The notes under the pieces: model-generated
Told to the model about the DNA's origin: nothing
Seen by the model: the letters and a program-made list of their open reading frames with translations, nothing else
Databases searched by the model: none
Assembly (NCBI GenBank): GCA_964388445.1
Contig: CAYMAI010000009.1
Span: 35,957-99,956, forward strand
Length of the DNA: 64,000 nucleotides
Reading direction: 5' to 3'
Origin: CAYMAI01 sp964388445
GTDB taxonomy: Bacteria > 4484-113 > JAGGVC01
Made by a program: the position numbers and the translations under genes
Shown: positions 8,577-17,209 of the stretch, piece after piece
Numbering within the stretch: position 1 is the stretch's first letter
Layout of the letters: each line of letters begins with the position of its first letter

Positions 8577-9476
8577 CTAGCCCCCGAGCTGAATGCGCGA
8601 ATACCTCTTGACGGATACGTTTTTGCCGCCCGCGGCGGTTTTGATGAAGTCCTCTACCGTTTGCTTGCCGGTTTCGTCCCTGTAAAACGCCTGCTTCAAA
8701 AGACAAACTTCGGAATAAAACTTGCCGAGCCGCCCCGTTACTATTCTGTCAACTATATTTTCGGGTTTGCCTTCCGCAAGCGTCTGCTCGCGGTAAATCT
8801 GCTTTTCCTTTTCGAGGACTTCCGCAGGTATTTCTTCCGGACTAACATATTCGGGGCTGAATGCGCAAATGTGTATCGCAACTTCTTCCGCGATTGCCGC
8901 CAGCTCCGGCGAACCCGCGAATTCGGCGTCGTCCGCCGCAAGTTCGATGAGTACGCCAACTTTGCCGTTCATGTGGTTATAGAAATTGACCGCTCCAAGT
9001 GCGCCCTCGACTTGAAAGCGTGAAAATTTCCCGATGCGCATGTTCTCGCCGAGTTTCGCTACGCCTTCTTTTACGAATTCCTCGACGGTTTTCGAAGAAT
9101 CGCCGTGAAAAGTTTCGCCGAGAAGCGTTTCTCCGTCGCCGCCGGAAAAATCGCCGGATTTGCCTTCGAGGATGTGATCAACGATGCCGCCTGCCACGGC
9201 CTTGAAGTCGTCCGTGCGGGCCACGAAATCGGTTTCGCAATTCACCTCGACTATGGCGCCGCTTTTGGCTCCGTCGCCGAGCTTCATTACCACGAGGCCT
9301 TCGCGGGTTGCTCTGTCGCTCTTTCCCGCGGCTTTGGCTATGCCTTTGACGCGCAGGATTTCGACGGCTTTTTCGACGCTTCCATCCGCTTCGGTAAGCG
9401 CCTTTTTGCAATCCATCATTCCGGCGCCGGTCATTTTTCTAAGTTCCGCAACGTCCTTTGCGGATATTTCGCCCAT
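8577..9476 (-). CDS. tsf: Elongation factor Ts
   Basis: EF-Ts is the nucleotide exchange factor for EF-Tu. The product is 299 aa with the N-terminal UBA-like domain containing TGAGMMDCKKALTEADGS, then the two core subdomains including EVNCETDFVAR. I place the start at the ATG at 9476, which has GAGGTGAT four bases upstream. A GTG nine bases earlier lies inside this ribosome binding site and is an unlikely start. It lies 72 bases downstream of rpsB, as in most bacteria. Confidence 0.98.
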   Translation of the reverse strand: MGEISAKDVAELRKMTGAGMMDCKKALTEADGSVEKAVEILRVKGIAKAAGKSDRATREGLVVMKLGDGAKSGAIVEVNCETDFVARTDDFKAVAGGIVDHILEGKSGDFSGGDGETLLGETFHGDSSKTVEEFVKEGVAKLGENMRIGKFSRFQVEGALGAVNFYNHMNGKVGVLIELAADDAEFAGSPELAAIAEEVAIHICAFSPEYVSPEEIPAEVLEKEKQIYREQTLAEGKPENIVDRIVTGRLGKFYSEVCLLKQAFYRDETGKQTVEDFIKTAAGGKNVSVKRYSRIQLGG

Positions 9477-9548
9477 TCCAATCACCTCACGCGGCCAACC
9501 GGCCGGTTATTTTAATATGCAAGTTTAACGCGCCAAAATGCGCGCAAG

Positions 9549-10466
9549 CTAAAACTGCGGCGAAGGCTCGCCCGAAACCTTCTGGTTGTCGTCCGCGGCA
9601 GGTTCGGTTGACGGCGCAGCCGGTTCCGCGGTTTCGGTCTTGACGGCTTCTTCCGCAGCCGGTTTTTCGGATTGCGCCTGCGATTCCTGCTTGGCCGCAC
9701 GGTGCATGGCTTCCGCCGAAAGCATCGAATCGGGCTCGTCGTCGCCCATCGAGCTTTGAATAAGCACCGAATCGGGCGGCAGATAGCCGTGTTTCGCTTC
9801 GAGAACGCTGTCCGAAATGATTTGGCAGAACAGCCTTATCGAGCGGATGGCGTCGTCGTTGCCGATAATCATGTAGTCCACGAGGTCGGGGTCGCAGTTG
9901 CTGTCGAGAATTCCGATAACCGGAATTCCAAGCTTCTTCGCCTCACGGATTGCGTTTTCCTCTTTCTTTACGTCGATTATGAAAAGCGCCTGAGGCGGCG
10001 AGTCGAGTTCGACAAGCCCGCCGATGAACTTCTCCAGCCTTTCTAGCTCGTCGAGTAGGGCTTTCGCCTCTTTTTTGCCGACGGCTCCGAAATAGCCGGA
10101 TTCCTTCTTTTCGCGCAATTCCAGCAGCCTTAGCACGCGCTTGCGGATAGTGCGGAAGTTCGTTAGCGTTCCGCCCAGCCAGCGGGTGTTGACGTACGGC
10201 ATGCCGCATTTGACCGCCTCTTCCCGAATAGCGTCCTGAGCTTGCTTTTTAGTACCTACGAACAGGATTTTTCCGCCATCGTTCACGACTTTTACTATAT
10301 AGTCGTGGACGGCGTCTATCATTTTCGTGGTTTGTTGAAGATCGAGGATGTGAATGCCATTCCTCTTCGTGAATATAAACGGAGCCATTTTCGGGTTCCA
10401 CTTGCGCGTGGGATGTCCGAAATGCGCGCCGCATTCCAATAATTGCCTGAGCGAAATCAGTGCCAA
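9549..10466 (-). CDS. rpsB: 30S ribosomal protein S2 with long acidic C-terminal tail
   Basis: S2 is a primary small-subunit protein needed for S1 binding. Residues 1 to about 235 carry the universal features: LLECGAHFGHPTRKWNPKM, RWLGGTLTNFRTI, and GIPVIGILDSNCDPDLVDY. The last 70 or so residues are an Ala/Glu/Pro/Thr-rich, presumably disordered extension. The start is TTG at 10466, with AAGGAG eight bases upstream; the residues that follow match the usual S2 N-terminus, so the unusual codon is credible. A recognisable promoter lies upstream (10511-10539). Confidence 0.97.
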   Translation of the reverse strand: MALISLRQLLECGAHFGHPTRKWNPKMAPFIFTKRNGIHILDLQQTTKMIDAVHDYIVKVVNDGGKILFVGTKKQAQDAIREEAVKCGMPYVNTRWLGGTLTNFRTIRKRVLRLLELREKKESGYFGAVGKKEAKALLDELERLEKFIGGLVELDSPPQALFIIDVKKEENAIREAKKLGIPVIGILDSNCDPDLVDYMIIGNDDAIRSIRLFCQIISDSVLEAKHGYLPPDSVLIQSSMGDDEPDSMLSAEAMHRAAKQESQAQSEKPAAEEAVKTETAEPAAPSTEPAADDNQKVSGEPSPQF

Positions 10467-10510
10467 ACCGAGAACTCCTTGCCTTTCGAATTTGTTAAAA
10501 GCGAACGCGA

Positions 10511-10539
10511 CTTATACCACATAAGACGCTTTCGTTCAA
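10511..10539 (-). promoter_or_regulatory. Promoter of the rpsB operon
   Basis: Read on the minus strand, TTGAAC (10534-10539) and TATAAG (10511-10516) are separated by 17 bases, and TGG precedes the -10. This is close to the sigma-70-type consensus. It leaves a leader of about 40 nt ending in the AAGGAG of rpsB, and is the only good promoter before the block running to cdsA. Confidence 0.65.
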
Positions 10540-10601
10540 GCAATTCCATTTTGAGGTCGCGAATTTGGATTATCGAAGAGGTTTCAAGCGCGAAATTGGT
10601 G

Positions 10602-10607
10602 TATAAT
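10602..10607 (+). promoter_or_regulatory. TATAAT -10 box of a likely leaderless transcript
   Basis: A perfect TATAAT ends 7 bases before the ATG at 10615, so transcription should begin at or next to the A of the start codon. No Shine-Dalgarno fits in the gap and the -35 is poor. Confidence 0.6.
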
Positions 10608-10614
10608 CGGCGAG

Positions 10615-11532
10615 ATGGCTGGAAACGGAGAGAGAATTTTGGCTCGGCTCGCCGCCGGAGAAGTCCTGATCCTAGACGGAGCGTTCGGCACGGAGCTTGA
10701 GCGGATGCGCGCCATATCGAATTCGCCGATATGGAGCGCGGAAATATTGGACAAGCAGCCCGAACTCGTCTTGACCGTTCACCGCGAATACATTCAGGCC
10801 GGGGCCGAAATAATTACCACCGGAACTTTCAGAACTACCAGGCGCGCGCTCGCAAAAGTGGGCAGGGCTGCGGAGTTCGAGGTTCTTACCGGTATCGCCG
10901 TCGGGCTTGCAAAACAGGCGGCCGCCGAAGCGCAACCCGCGCGTGAAATTGCTGTTGCGGGGAGCATTGCGCCGCTAGAAGACTGCTTTTCGCCGGAACT
11001 AGTTCCATCGCAAAGCGAATGCGAGGACGAGCATCGCGCACAGGCGAGGGCGCTCGCGAACTCCGGGGTCGATTTTTTGCTCGCCGAAACTTTCAATTCC
11101 GTCCGCGAATGTGCGGCGGTCGTGGCTGCTGCAAAGGAAACCGGGTTGCCGGTTTTTCTCGGCGTCACATGCAAACCGACGGGCGAGCTACTAAGCGGAG
11201 AACAGATTTCCGGGCTTGTCGGCGCGCTATCAGGGGCAAGGCCGGATTGTCTTCTTATCAATTGCACGCCGGCCGAAGTGCTGGAAACTGCGCTAAGCCA
11301 GCTTGCGGCGGAGTTTGATGGGCCGATCGGCGCGTACGGAAACGTCGGCAGGGCGCAAACCAGGCCTTGGGAAAACGAAAGGCAGCTGAGTTCCAGTTCG
11401 TATCTCGAATACGCCAGGAAATGGCTGCTTATCGGGGCGCAAATAATTGGCGGATGCTGCGGAACGACCCCGGAATTTATCCGCCACCTTGCGTTTCATC
11501 TGCCGAAAAACTCCGCGCGCAGAATCCCATAA
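10615..11532 (+). CDS. Homocysteine S-methyltransferase family protein
   Basis: The 305-aa protein is a (beta-alpha)8 barrel of the pfam02574 family, which transfers a methyl group to homocysteine or another thiol to make methionine. The zinc ligands are present: Cys217 in LLINCTPAEV and Cys281/Cys282 in GGCCGTTPEFI. The N-terminal LILDGAFGTELER is typical. It lacks the folate, cobalamin and activation domains of MetH, so it is either an MmuM-type enzyme using S-methylmethionine/SAM or a stand-alone MetH module; sequence alone does not decide. It is divergent from rpsB and has a leaderless-type promoter. Confidence 0.85.
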   Translation: MAGNGERILARLAAGEVLILDGAFGTELERMRAISNSPIWSAEILDKQPELVLTVHREYIQAGAEIITTGTFRTTRRALAKVGRAAEFEVLTGIAVGLAKQAAAEAQPAREIAVAGSIAPLEDCFSPELVPSQSECEDEHRAQARALANSGVDFLLAETFNSVRECAAVVAAAKETGLPVFLGVTCKPTGELLSGEQISGLVGALSGARPDCLLINCTPAEVLETALSQLAAEFDGPIGAYGNVGRAQTRPWENERQLSSSSYLEYARKWLLIGAQIIGGCCGTTPEFIRHLAFHLPKNSARRIP

Positions 11533-11592
11533 TCAGGCGCACATTGGAGCGCAAATTGCAGGGATTCCGCGCGCGATAATTCGATTGCGGAT

Positions 11593-12018
11593 TTAGAAAT
11601 CTTCGAACTTGCTGAAAACGCGATAGTTCTTCTTGCGCGGCTTTTCGGTGCCCTTTCCGGCCCAATTCATCAGCCCGCGTACCACGCGCGCAAGGTCGGA
11701 TTTGCGGATGCACTTGATGCGGCGCGCCACGCCGCCGTAACCTTGAATCTCGCCCCAAGGAATTTCCTTGCCGGCCGCATTCGCCGCGGTAATGAACTTA
11801 TCCACGACGATGCTGTTGCCGATCTTTTCCCCGCGACGGTTGGTCTTCGAAAGTTTGTAACCTTCCACCTCCGCACCTTTCTTCTCGGCGTTAAGTGCGA
11901 CTTCGCCGAAAGAAACGTACTTCGACGTCGAATCTACAACTTTCGTCGGCTTGGGCTGTGGAGCCCGCGCTCTGACCTTCGCCTTCGCCTTGGGCTTGGC
12001 TTTCTTAACTTTTGGCAT
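11593..12018 (-). CDS. Small basic protein with Lys/Ala/Pro-rich tail, unknown function
   Basis: I do not recognise a family. The 141-aa product opens with a Lys/Ala/Pro/Arg tail of about 28 residues (MPKVKKAKPKAKAKVRARA...), like histone H1-type or nucleoid-associated tails, followed by a compact domain with many Lys/Arg, ending RKKNYRVFSKFEDF. The tail implies nucleic-acid binding, as an inference. The ATG has GGAGGTTACTTTA ahead of it. Upstream is an AT-rich stretch holding a good promoter (12056-12085). It is monocistronic and convergent with the methyltransferase gene. Confidence 0.7.
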   Translation of the reverse strand: MPKVKKAKPKAKAKVRARAPQPKPTKVVDSTSKYVSFGEVALNAEKKGAEVEGYKLSKTNRRGEKIGNSIVVDKFITAANAAGKEIPWGEIQGYGGVARRIKCIRKSDLARVVRGLMNWAGKGTEKPRKKNYRVFSKFEDF

Positions 12019-12055
12019 TAAAGTAACCTCCGATGCAAATTAACAACACGCAACC

Positions 12056-12085
12056 ATTGTATCATGCATTAAATATATATATCAA
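12056..12085 (-). promoter_or_regulatory. Promoter of the basic-protein gene in an AT-rich intergenic stretch
   Basis: On the minus strand TTGATA (12080-12085) and TACAAT (12056-12061) are 18 bases apart. The surrounding interval 12019-12148 is much richer in A and T than the flanking genes, as expected of a strong promoter region; nothing else is visible in it. Confidence 0.55.
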
Positions 12086-12148
12086 ATTATTCAATACGAA
12101 AAGCAATAAATATACCGATTAATCGAAGTCGATAAGTAAATATATATG

Positions 12149-13831
12149 CTATACGCTTGTATCGTCATAAAATCTGCCCCATATTTCTACCATCGCGCCT
12201 GCTATTTCTCCTTCCGTCGCTCCCGCGCGAATCGCGCCGACTATTCTATCGACCATTCCGGTTCCGGCTTCGCACGCGCGCTTTAATTCGCCGAGCGCAT
12301 TATCGAGCTTGGCAATTTTATTTTCGTCGCGCGATTCGATGTAATCATTCAATCGTTTTACTTGTTCGATTTCCGCGAGTTCGTTATGTTTTCTAATAGG
12401 CACTCCCGTGTCGCCAACGTCTTTGAATGCGTTTACGCCGACCACGGTTCTTTCGCCGGATTCCACCTGCCTCTGCCATCTGTACGCGGAGTTTTGTATT
12501 TCGCGCTGCGGAAATCCGTTTTCTATAGCGCGAACCATTCCGCCCATTTCATCGATTTTCGATATATACGTTTGCGACTCCGCTTCGATTCGGCCGGTTA
12601 AATCCTCGATGAAATAACTTCCGGCGAGCGGATCGACAGTGTCGGCAACTCCGCTTTCGTAAGCCATGATTTGCTGAGTGCGAAGGGCGATTTCGACGCT
12701 TTGCTGTGTAGGAAGAGCGAGAGCTTCGTCATAGCTGTTCGTATGAAGAGATTGAGTTCCGCCAAGCACCGCGGCGAGAGCTTGATAAGCGGTGCGTACG
12801 ACGTTGTTCAGCGGTTGTTGCGCGGTCAGCATGCTTCCGGCGGTTTGTGTGTGAAAGCGAAGAAGCATGGATTTGGAGTCTTTCGCGCCGAATCTGTCGC
12901 GCGCTATTTTTGCCCAAAGCCTTCGCGCAGCTCTGAATTTCGCGACTTCTTCGAGAAAGTTATTGTGCGCGTTGAAGAAAAACGAAAGCCTGGGAGCGAA
13001 GTCGTCTATTGCAAGTCCCGACGACACCGCTGCCTCGCAATATGCAATGGCATCAGCAAGAGTGAACGCCACTTCCTGCACCGCGGTGCAGCCCGCTTCT
13101 CGAATATGATATCCGCTAATGCTTATCGAATTCCATTTGGGCAAATGCTCCATGCAATATCTGAAACAATCGACGGTCAATTTCATGCTCGGCGCGGGGG
13201 GGAAAATGTATGTTCCGCGCGCCATGTATTCTTTCAGGATGTCGTTTTGTATGGTGCCGCGCAAACTTGTTGATGGAACGCCAGCTTCTTCCGCGACGAC
13301 TTGATAAAACCCCAAAAGTATCGCCGCCGGCGCGTTGATTGTCATGCTGGTCGATACTTTGCCGAGGGGAATTCCGTTAAACAACGTCCGCATGTCGTCG
13401 ATAGTGTCTATCGGAACTCCGACTTTTCCTACTTCACCCAATGCCATCTGGTCGTCCGACGCATAGCCCATTTGCGTCGGCAAATCGAAGGCGACGGATA
13501 GTCCGGTTTGTCCGGCTTCGAGCAAAAAGTGATAACGCTCGTTCGTTTCTTTCGCGGTCGAGAAGCCCGCATATTGACGCATCGTCCAAAGCTTTCCGCG
13601 ATAACCGGTCGGCGTGATTCCGCGAGTATATGGATATTCTCCGGGCCAGCCGATGTTCGCTTTATGCCACTCCAAATATTCTGCGTAGCTCTCGAAATCG
13701 TGCGGACCCTCAGCGGGCGCAGGGGGCCAGCCGCTTGTGGAATCGAGAATGTCGTCGCGTTCGCCGTGTTTTTGTGCGTAAGGGGTGAACGCGTTTTTCA
13801 GCCAATTTTCGAACCCGGATGATTCGCTCAT
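12149..13831 (-). CDS. Methylmalonyl-CoA mutase family large subunit, catalytic barrel only
   Basis: The 560-aa product covers the TIM-barrel acyl-CoA-binding half of B12-dependent mutases: YPYTRGITPTGYRG, WTMRQYAGFSTAKETN, LSVAFDLPTQMGY, TIQNDILKEYMARGTYIFPP, SISISGYHIREAG, FGGTQSLHTN-like GGTQSLHTNSYDEAL. The arginine in MARGTYIFPP matches the carboxylate-binding position of methylmalonyl-CoA mutases, which argues against isobutyryl-CoA mutase, but the exact substrate is not proven. The C-terminal cobalamin-binding domain is absent, so a separate small subunit must exist; none is in the window. I start at the ATG at 13831; an in-frame ATG 12 bases upstream is possible. Confidence 0.9.
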   Translation of the reverse strand: MSESSGFENWLKNAFTPYAQKHGERDDILDSTSGWPPAPAEGPHDFESYAEYLEWHKANIGWPGEYPYTRGITPTGYRGKLWTMRQYAGFSTAKETNERYHFLLEAGQTGLSVAFDLPTQMGYASDDQMALGEVGKVGVPIDTIDDMRTLFNGIPLGKVSTSMTINAPAAILLGFYQVVAEEAGVPSTSLRGTIQNDILKEYMARGTYIFPPAPSMKLTVDCFRYCMEHLPKWNSISISGYHIREAGCTAVQEVAFTLADAIAYCEAAVSSGLAIDDFAPRLSFFFNAHNNFLEEVAKFRAARRLWAKIARDRFGAKDSKSMLLRFHTQTAGSMLTAQQPLNNVVRTAYQALAAVLGGTQSLHTNSYDEALALPTQQSVEIALRTQQIMAYESGVADTVDPLAGSYFIEDLTGRIEAESQTYISKIDEMGGMVRAIENGFPQREIQNSAYRWQRQVESGERTVVGVNAFKDVGDTGVPIRKHNELAEIEQVKRLNDYIESRDENKIAKLDNALGELKRACEAGTGMVDRIVGAIRAGATEGEIAGAMVEIWGRFYDDTSV

Positions 13832-13919
13832 GAAAACCGCCATAATAAAGATATTTCATTCTACCAATCATGCGCGTATGTCGCGGCTTTTCGCGGCGCT
13901 TGCATTGAAAATTGCATTC

Positions 13920-15704
13920 TTAGCGCCTGACCAGACCTTTTGCGATTGCTATGCTTTTTACGATTTCCGTCGCGATAGGCACCGCGCTGTCGGACGATTT
14001 TCCTGCGTTTTCGAGAAGCACGACTATCGAATATTGCGGGTCGTTGTAAGGAAAAAAACCGACGAACCACCCGTGAGGCATTTGTCCGTGCGCCACGTCC
14101 GCGGTTCCGGTCTTTCCCGCCGCGGACACTCCGGCGGCTTTCATTTGCTGGCATGTTCCGTACGACACAGCCCGCCGCATCCCTTCTCGAATAATCCGCA
14201 TCGTATTCGGGCTGATTTGGGTTTCGAGCGGCCGGCTTTGCATGGCTTCCTTCACTTTGCCCTCTATCATCTCCGCCTTCATCACGCGCGGCGGCGGCGC
14301 GCTGCCGTCCCCGATTATCGTATTCACGCACCATAGAATTTCCAGCGGCGTCGCGGTCACGAAACCTTGGCCGATAGCCATGTTCGCCGTGTCCCCGTCC
14401 CACCATTCTTCGCGCCAATATTTAAGCTTGTAATCCCTGTCGGGGATTCTGCCCGCCGCTTCTCCCGGCAGGTCGATCCCAAGCTTGTCGCCGAATCCCA
14501 GCTGCCGGGCGTATTTGCTGATTTGCCGGCTGCCGATTTTTACGCCGGCGTCCCAAAACGTAATGTCGCAGCTCTTCGCGATGGCGTCCTTGAAAACTAT
14601 CGGCCCGTGTCCCTGCGGAGTGAAATGCTCTTTGAACGTGCGGTTTCCGATGTCCAAATGTCCGCGGCAGGTCCACTGCATGTTTTCCGTAACCCGGCCG
14701 GCTTCCAGCCCCGCGGCCGCCGTCACGAGCTTGAAAGTGGAGCCGGGGGGATATTTGCCCGCGATTGCCCTGAAAAACAGCGGCAAGCCGCCTTTGTCGG
14801 CGAGCAGCGAGTTCACATAGTCGGCATTTTCCCTGCCGTGAAGTCTGTTCGGGTCGAAACTGGGGCTTGAAACGATGGCGATAATTTCGCCGGTTTTCGG
14901 CGCGCTCACGATTACGGTGCCGCGTCTGCCTTTCAGCGCATTGAACGCGATGTTCTGGATTTCGAGGTCGATTGTGAGATATACGTCCGTTCCGCTGATT
15001 GGCGGGTTATATCTGATTTCGCGTTTGAAAAAGCGGTCTTTGGTTATTTCGATTTCACGGCTGCCCGCCCGCCCGTGCAAAATCGCTTCGTACGCTTTTT
15101 CGATGCCGGTTTTGCCCACGAATTCGTCGCGTTCGTATCCGAAATCCACCATCCTGCTCGGATCGTCTTCGCTTATCAGGCCCGTATATCCTATTACATG
15201 AGCTGCCGCCGGCCCCGCGATGTATTTCCGCCGGTAATTGTTTTCCTCGACGAAAATGCCCGGAAAATCGGTTCGATGTTCGGAAAAATAAACTACTTGT
15301 TCTAGAGTAAGGTTGTCGTACAGCGCAATCGGCTGATATGGATAGCGCCTCTTTCTTTCCGCTTCGATGCGCGTCCTGATTACGTCCTCGGTTACGCCCA
15401 GCCTGCTTGCGATCACCGGTATCGTTTCGTCTTTTTCTTCCGCGAGCGGGGGAAAATACATCAGGCTGAACACCGGCTCGTTGATTGCGAGAGAGCGTCC
15501 CGCCCTGTCGAATATCTGGCCGCGAGGCGCGATTATCTGTACGCGTTTCACCTTGTTCGACGCCGCCCTCGAAAGAAAGTCCGGATATTTCAAGACCTGC
15601 ATCCAGAACAGTCTCAAAACGAGCAGGATGAAAACGGTCACGATTATCCTGCGATACCAGACCGCGAATACGTCGATGTTTTCGTCTCTTTCCTTACCTG
15701 CCAT
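13920..15704 (-). CDS. mrdA: Penicillin-binding protein 2 (elongasome transpeptidase)
   Basis: This class B PBP cross-links peptidoglycan during cell elongation. The 594-aa protein has a short cytoplasmic tail, one membrane anchor (about residues 18-38), a dimerisation domain with RGQIFDRAGRSLA, and the transpeptidase domain. The active-site motif STFK holds Ser322, followed by SCD in place of SxN and by KTG within AGKTGTADVAHG. It is the last gene of mreC-mreD-mrdA; its ATG overlaps the mreD end by 11 bases. RodA and MreB are not in the window. Confidence 0.95.
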   Translation of the reverse strand: MAGKERDENIDVFAVWYRRIIVTVFILLVLRLFWMQVLKYPDFLSRAASNKVKRVQIIAPRGQIFDRAGRSLAINEPVFSLMYFPPLAEEKDETIPVIASRLGVTEDVIRTRIEAERKRRYPYQPIALYDNLTLEQVVYFSEHRTDFPGIFVEENNYRRKYIAGPAAAHVIGYTGLISEDDPSRMVDFGYERDEFVGKTGIEKAYEAILHGRAGSREIEITKDRFFKREIRYNPPISGTDVYLTIDLEIQNIAFNALKGRRGTVIVSAPKTGEIIAIVSSPSFDPNRLHGRENADYVNSLLADKGGLPLFFRAIAGKYPPGSTFKLVTAAAGLEAGRVTENMQWTCRGHLDIGNRTFKEHFTPQGHGPIVFKDAIAKSCDITFWDAGVKIGSRQISKYARQLGFGDKLGIDLPGEAAGRIPDRDYKLKYWREEWWDGDTANMAIGQGFVTATPLEILWCVNTIIGDGSAPPPRVMKAEMIEGKVKEAMQSRPLETQISPNTMRIIREGMRRAVSYGTCQQMKAAGVSAAGKTGTADVAHGQMPHGWFVGFFPYNDPQYSIVVLLENAGKSSDSAVPIATEIVKSIAIAKGLVRR

Positions 15705-16248
15705 ATATTCCGCTTCTGAATTTCACGTCGCTCGACTTGCCAGTAAGCCAAATACCGAGCGAATTCCAGAATAAAAACGTGACTCCGCCAAGCACTCCGG
15801 CGCCCCACCAGTTGATGTAAAACAAAAGCGCCGGCCATTCGCCGTGGCCCAGCGGGATAAGCCAGAAATACTGAGCGACAAACTTCGCGATGACGAGCGC
15901 AAGGACGAGAATCATGGCGAGAAGGTTCGACCTTGCAATCAGCCCTTCGCCGATTAGGAGCACTATGGAGCCGGGCAGGCAATAGTAAATCGAGTGAAAA
16001 ATGAACAGCCGGTCTGAATAGGCATCGGCGATGATGCCCGTTAGCAGTCCCGCGGCAAGAGCCAGCTTGGGGCTTACGAAAACCGCAATCGCGGCGAGAA
16101 CGAAAACCGGCACGTCGAAACCTTTGGCGAAATACGGATGTTCAATGTTGAGCGCCAAAAGCCAAAGGACGGACAGCGCAAGCGCAACCGACGCCTTAAC
16201 GAAAGCGGGGCCAAGTTCTTCCCGGTAAAGTTTCGGTCTGCTGCTCAT
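15694..16248 (-). CDS. mreD: Rod shape-determining protein MreD
   Basis: A 184-aa multi-spanning membrane protein with about five to six hydrophobic helices, the usual MreD length and profile. MreD links MreC to the elongasome. The assignment rests on size, topology and its place between mreC and PBP2, since MreD sequences are poorly conserved. The start overlaps the mreC stop by 4 bases and the end overlaps the PBP2 start. Confidence 0.85.
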   Translation of the reverse strand: MSSRPKLYREELGPAFVKASVALALSVLWLLALNIEHPYFAKGFDVPVFVLAAIAVFVSPKLALAAGLLTGIIADAYSDRLFIFHSIYYCLPGSIVLLIGEGLIARSNLLAMILVLALVIAKFVAQYFWLIPLGHGEWPALLFYINWWGAGVLGGVTFLFWNSLGIWLTGKSSDVKFRSGIYGR

Positions 16249-17144
16249 CGTGCGCCTTCCGGTTTTTCGCCGTCCGCCGGCAATCTATGAAGTATTACAA
16301 CGACCTCTTCGAGCGAATTCAAATCTACGGCGGGAGTAACTTCGATTGTTTGCGTTATTCTGTTCGGCTCTTCGACAACTTTGGTAACTTGCCCGATGTA
16401 AATTCCGCCGGGTCTTCCGGTCGCGAGACCGCTGGTGAAAACCTTTTCGCCAACGGATATTCTGTTTTTCTTCGCCACGAAAGCCAAATCGACGGTGTTG
16501 ACGTACGCCGCCTTCCCGCGCTTCGTGCCCGAAACGACCCCTTGCTGGCGGGAGATCGCCGTAATCGCGCCGATGGCGAAGTCCGGATTGAGTACCAGCC
16601 TCACCTGCGAGCGCCCCGCTTCGGCTTTGACGACCTCTCCGACGAGTCCGTCCAAATTCACGACGAGATCGCCTTCGTGCACGCCCGACCGCGAGCCCCG
16701 ATTTATCCAAACGGAATCGAACCAAAGCTCCAGACTTCTTCCGATAATTTTTGCCGAAACGTAATCGAATTTGGATTTTTCGGGCAGCTTCAAAAGCTTT
16801 CGGAGCCGTTCGTTTTCCGCCCGCGTGGCTTCTAGTTCGCCGAGCTGTTTTCTAAGCGCGGCGTTTTCGCCTTCCAGCTCAATGTTTTCGAGCATTATGG
16901 GCCGGAGCCGGAAAATCAAGCCGAGGCTGGAAAATCCTTCTCCGGCGTATCTTGCGCCGGAAACGAATACGGACGATACCGCGACTATGCCGGAGCCTAT
17001 AAAGTTGTGCCGCCCTGCCAATTCGAAAACCAGCGATAGCGTGAAAATGAAAACGAGCACGATTCCCGTATAGAAAAGCGTGCGGGACTCGCGCTGCGGT
17101 TTCGAATCGGGACGGACAAGCCTTACTCTGCGTTTTAGCGGCAC
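16245..17144 (-). CDS. mreC: Rod shape-determining protein MreC
   Basis: A 299-aa bitopic protein: a basic cytoplasmic N-terminus, one membrane helix (about residues 24-44), a coiled coil with LENIELEGENAALRKQLGEL, then two beta-barrel domains containing ARIIGRS-like AKIIGRSLELWFDS and LVVNLDGLVGEVV. It scaffolds PBP2 and MreB. The start is GTG with no Shine-Dalgarno. The region upstream (17145-17209) is short and shared with a divergent gene. Confidence 0.93.
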   Translation of the reverse strand: MPLKRRVRLVRPDSKPQRESRTLFYTGIVLVFIFTLSLVFELAGRHNFIGSGIVAVSSVFVSGARYAGEGFSSLGLIFRLRPIMLENIELEGENAALRKQLGELEATRAENERLRKLLKLPEKSKFDYVSAKIIGRSLELWFDSVWINRGSRSGVHEGDLVVNLDGLVGEVVKAEAGRSQVRLVLNPDFAIGAITAISRQQGVVSGTKRGKAAYVNTVDLAFVAKKNRISVGEKVFTSGLATGRPGGIYIGQVTKVVEEPNRITQTIEVTPAVDLNSLEEVVVILHRLPADGEKPEGAR

Positions 17145-17196
17145 TTTAAAAGTTTATCAAATTCCTCGCCGAACCCGGCATGTTCCCATTCGTCTA

Positions 17197-17202
17197 TATA
17201 AT
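17197..17202 (+). promoter_or_regulatory. TATAAT -10 box of a likely leaderless transcript
   Basis: TATAAT ends 7 bases before the GTG at 17210. Starting there gives a clean signal peptide, whereas the upstream in-frame ATG at 17180 would lie before the promoter box. Confidence 0.55.
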
Positions 17203-17209
17203 GTTGCGC

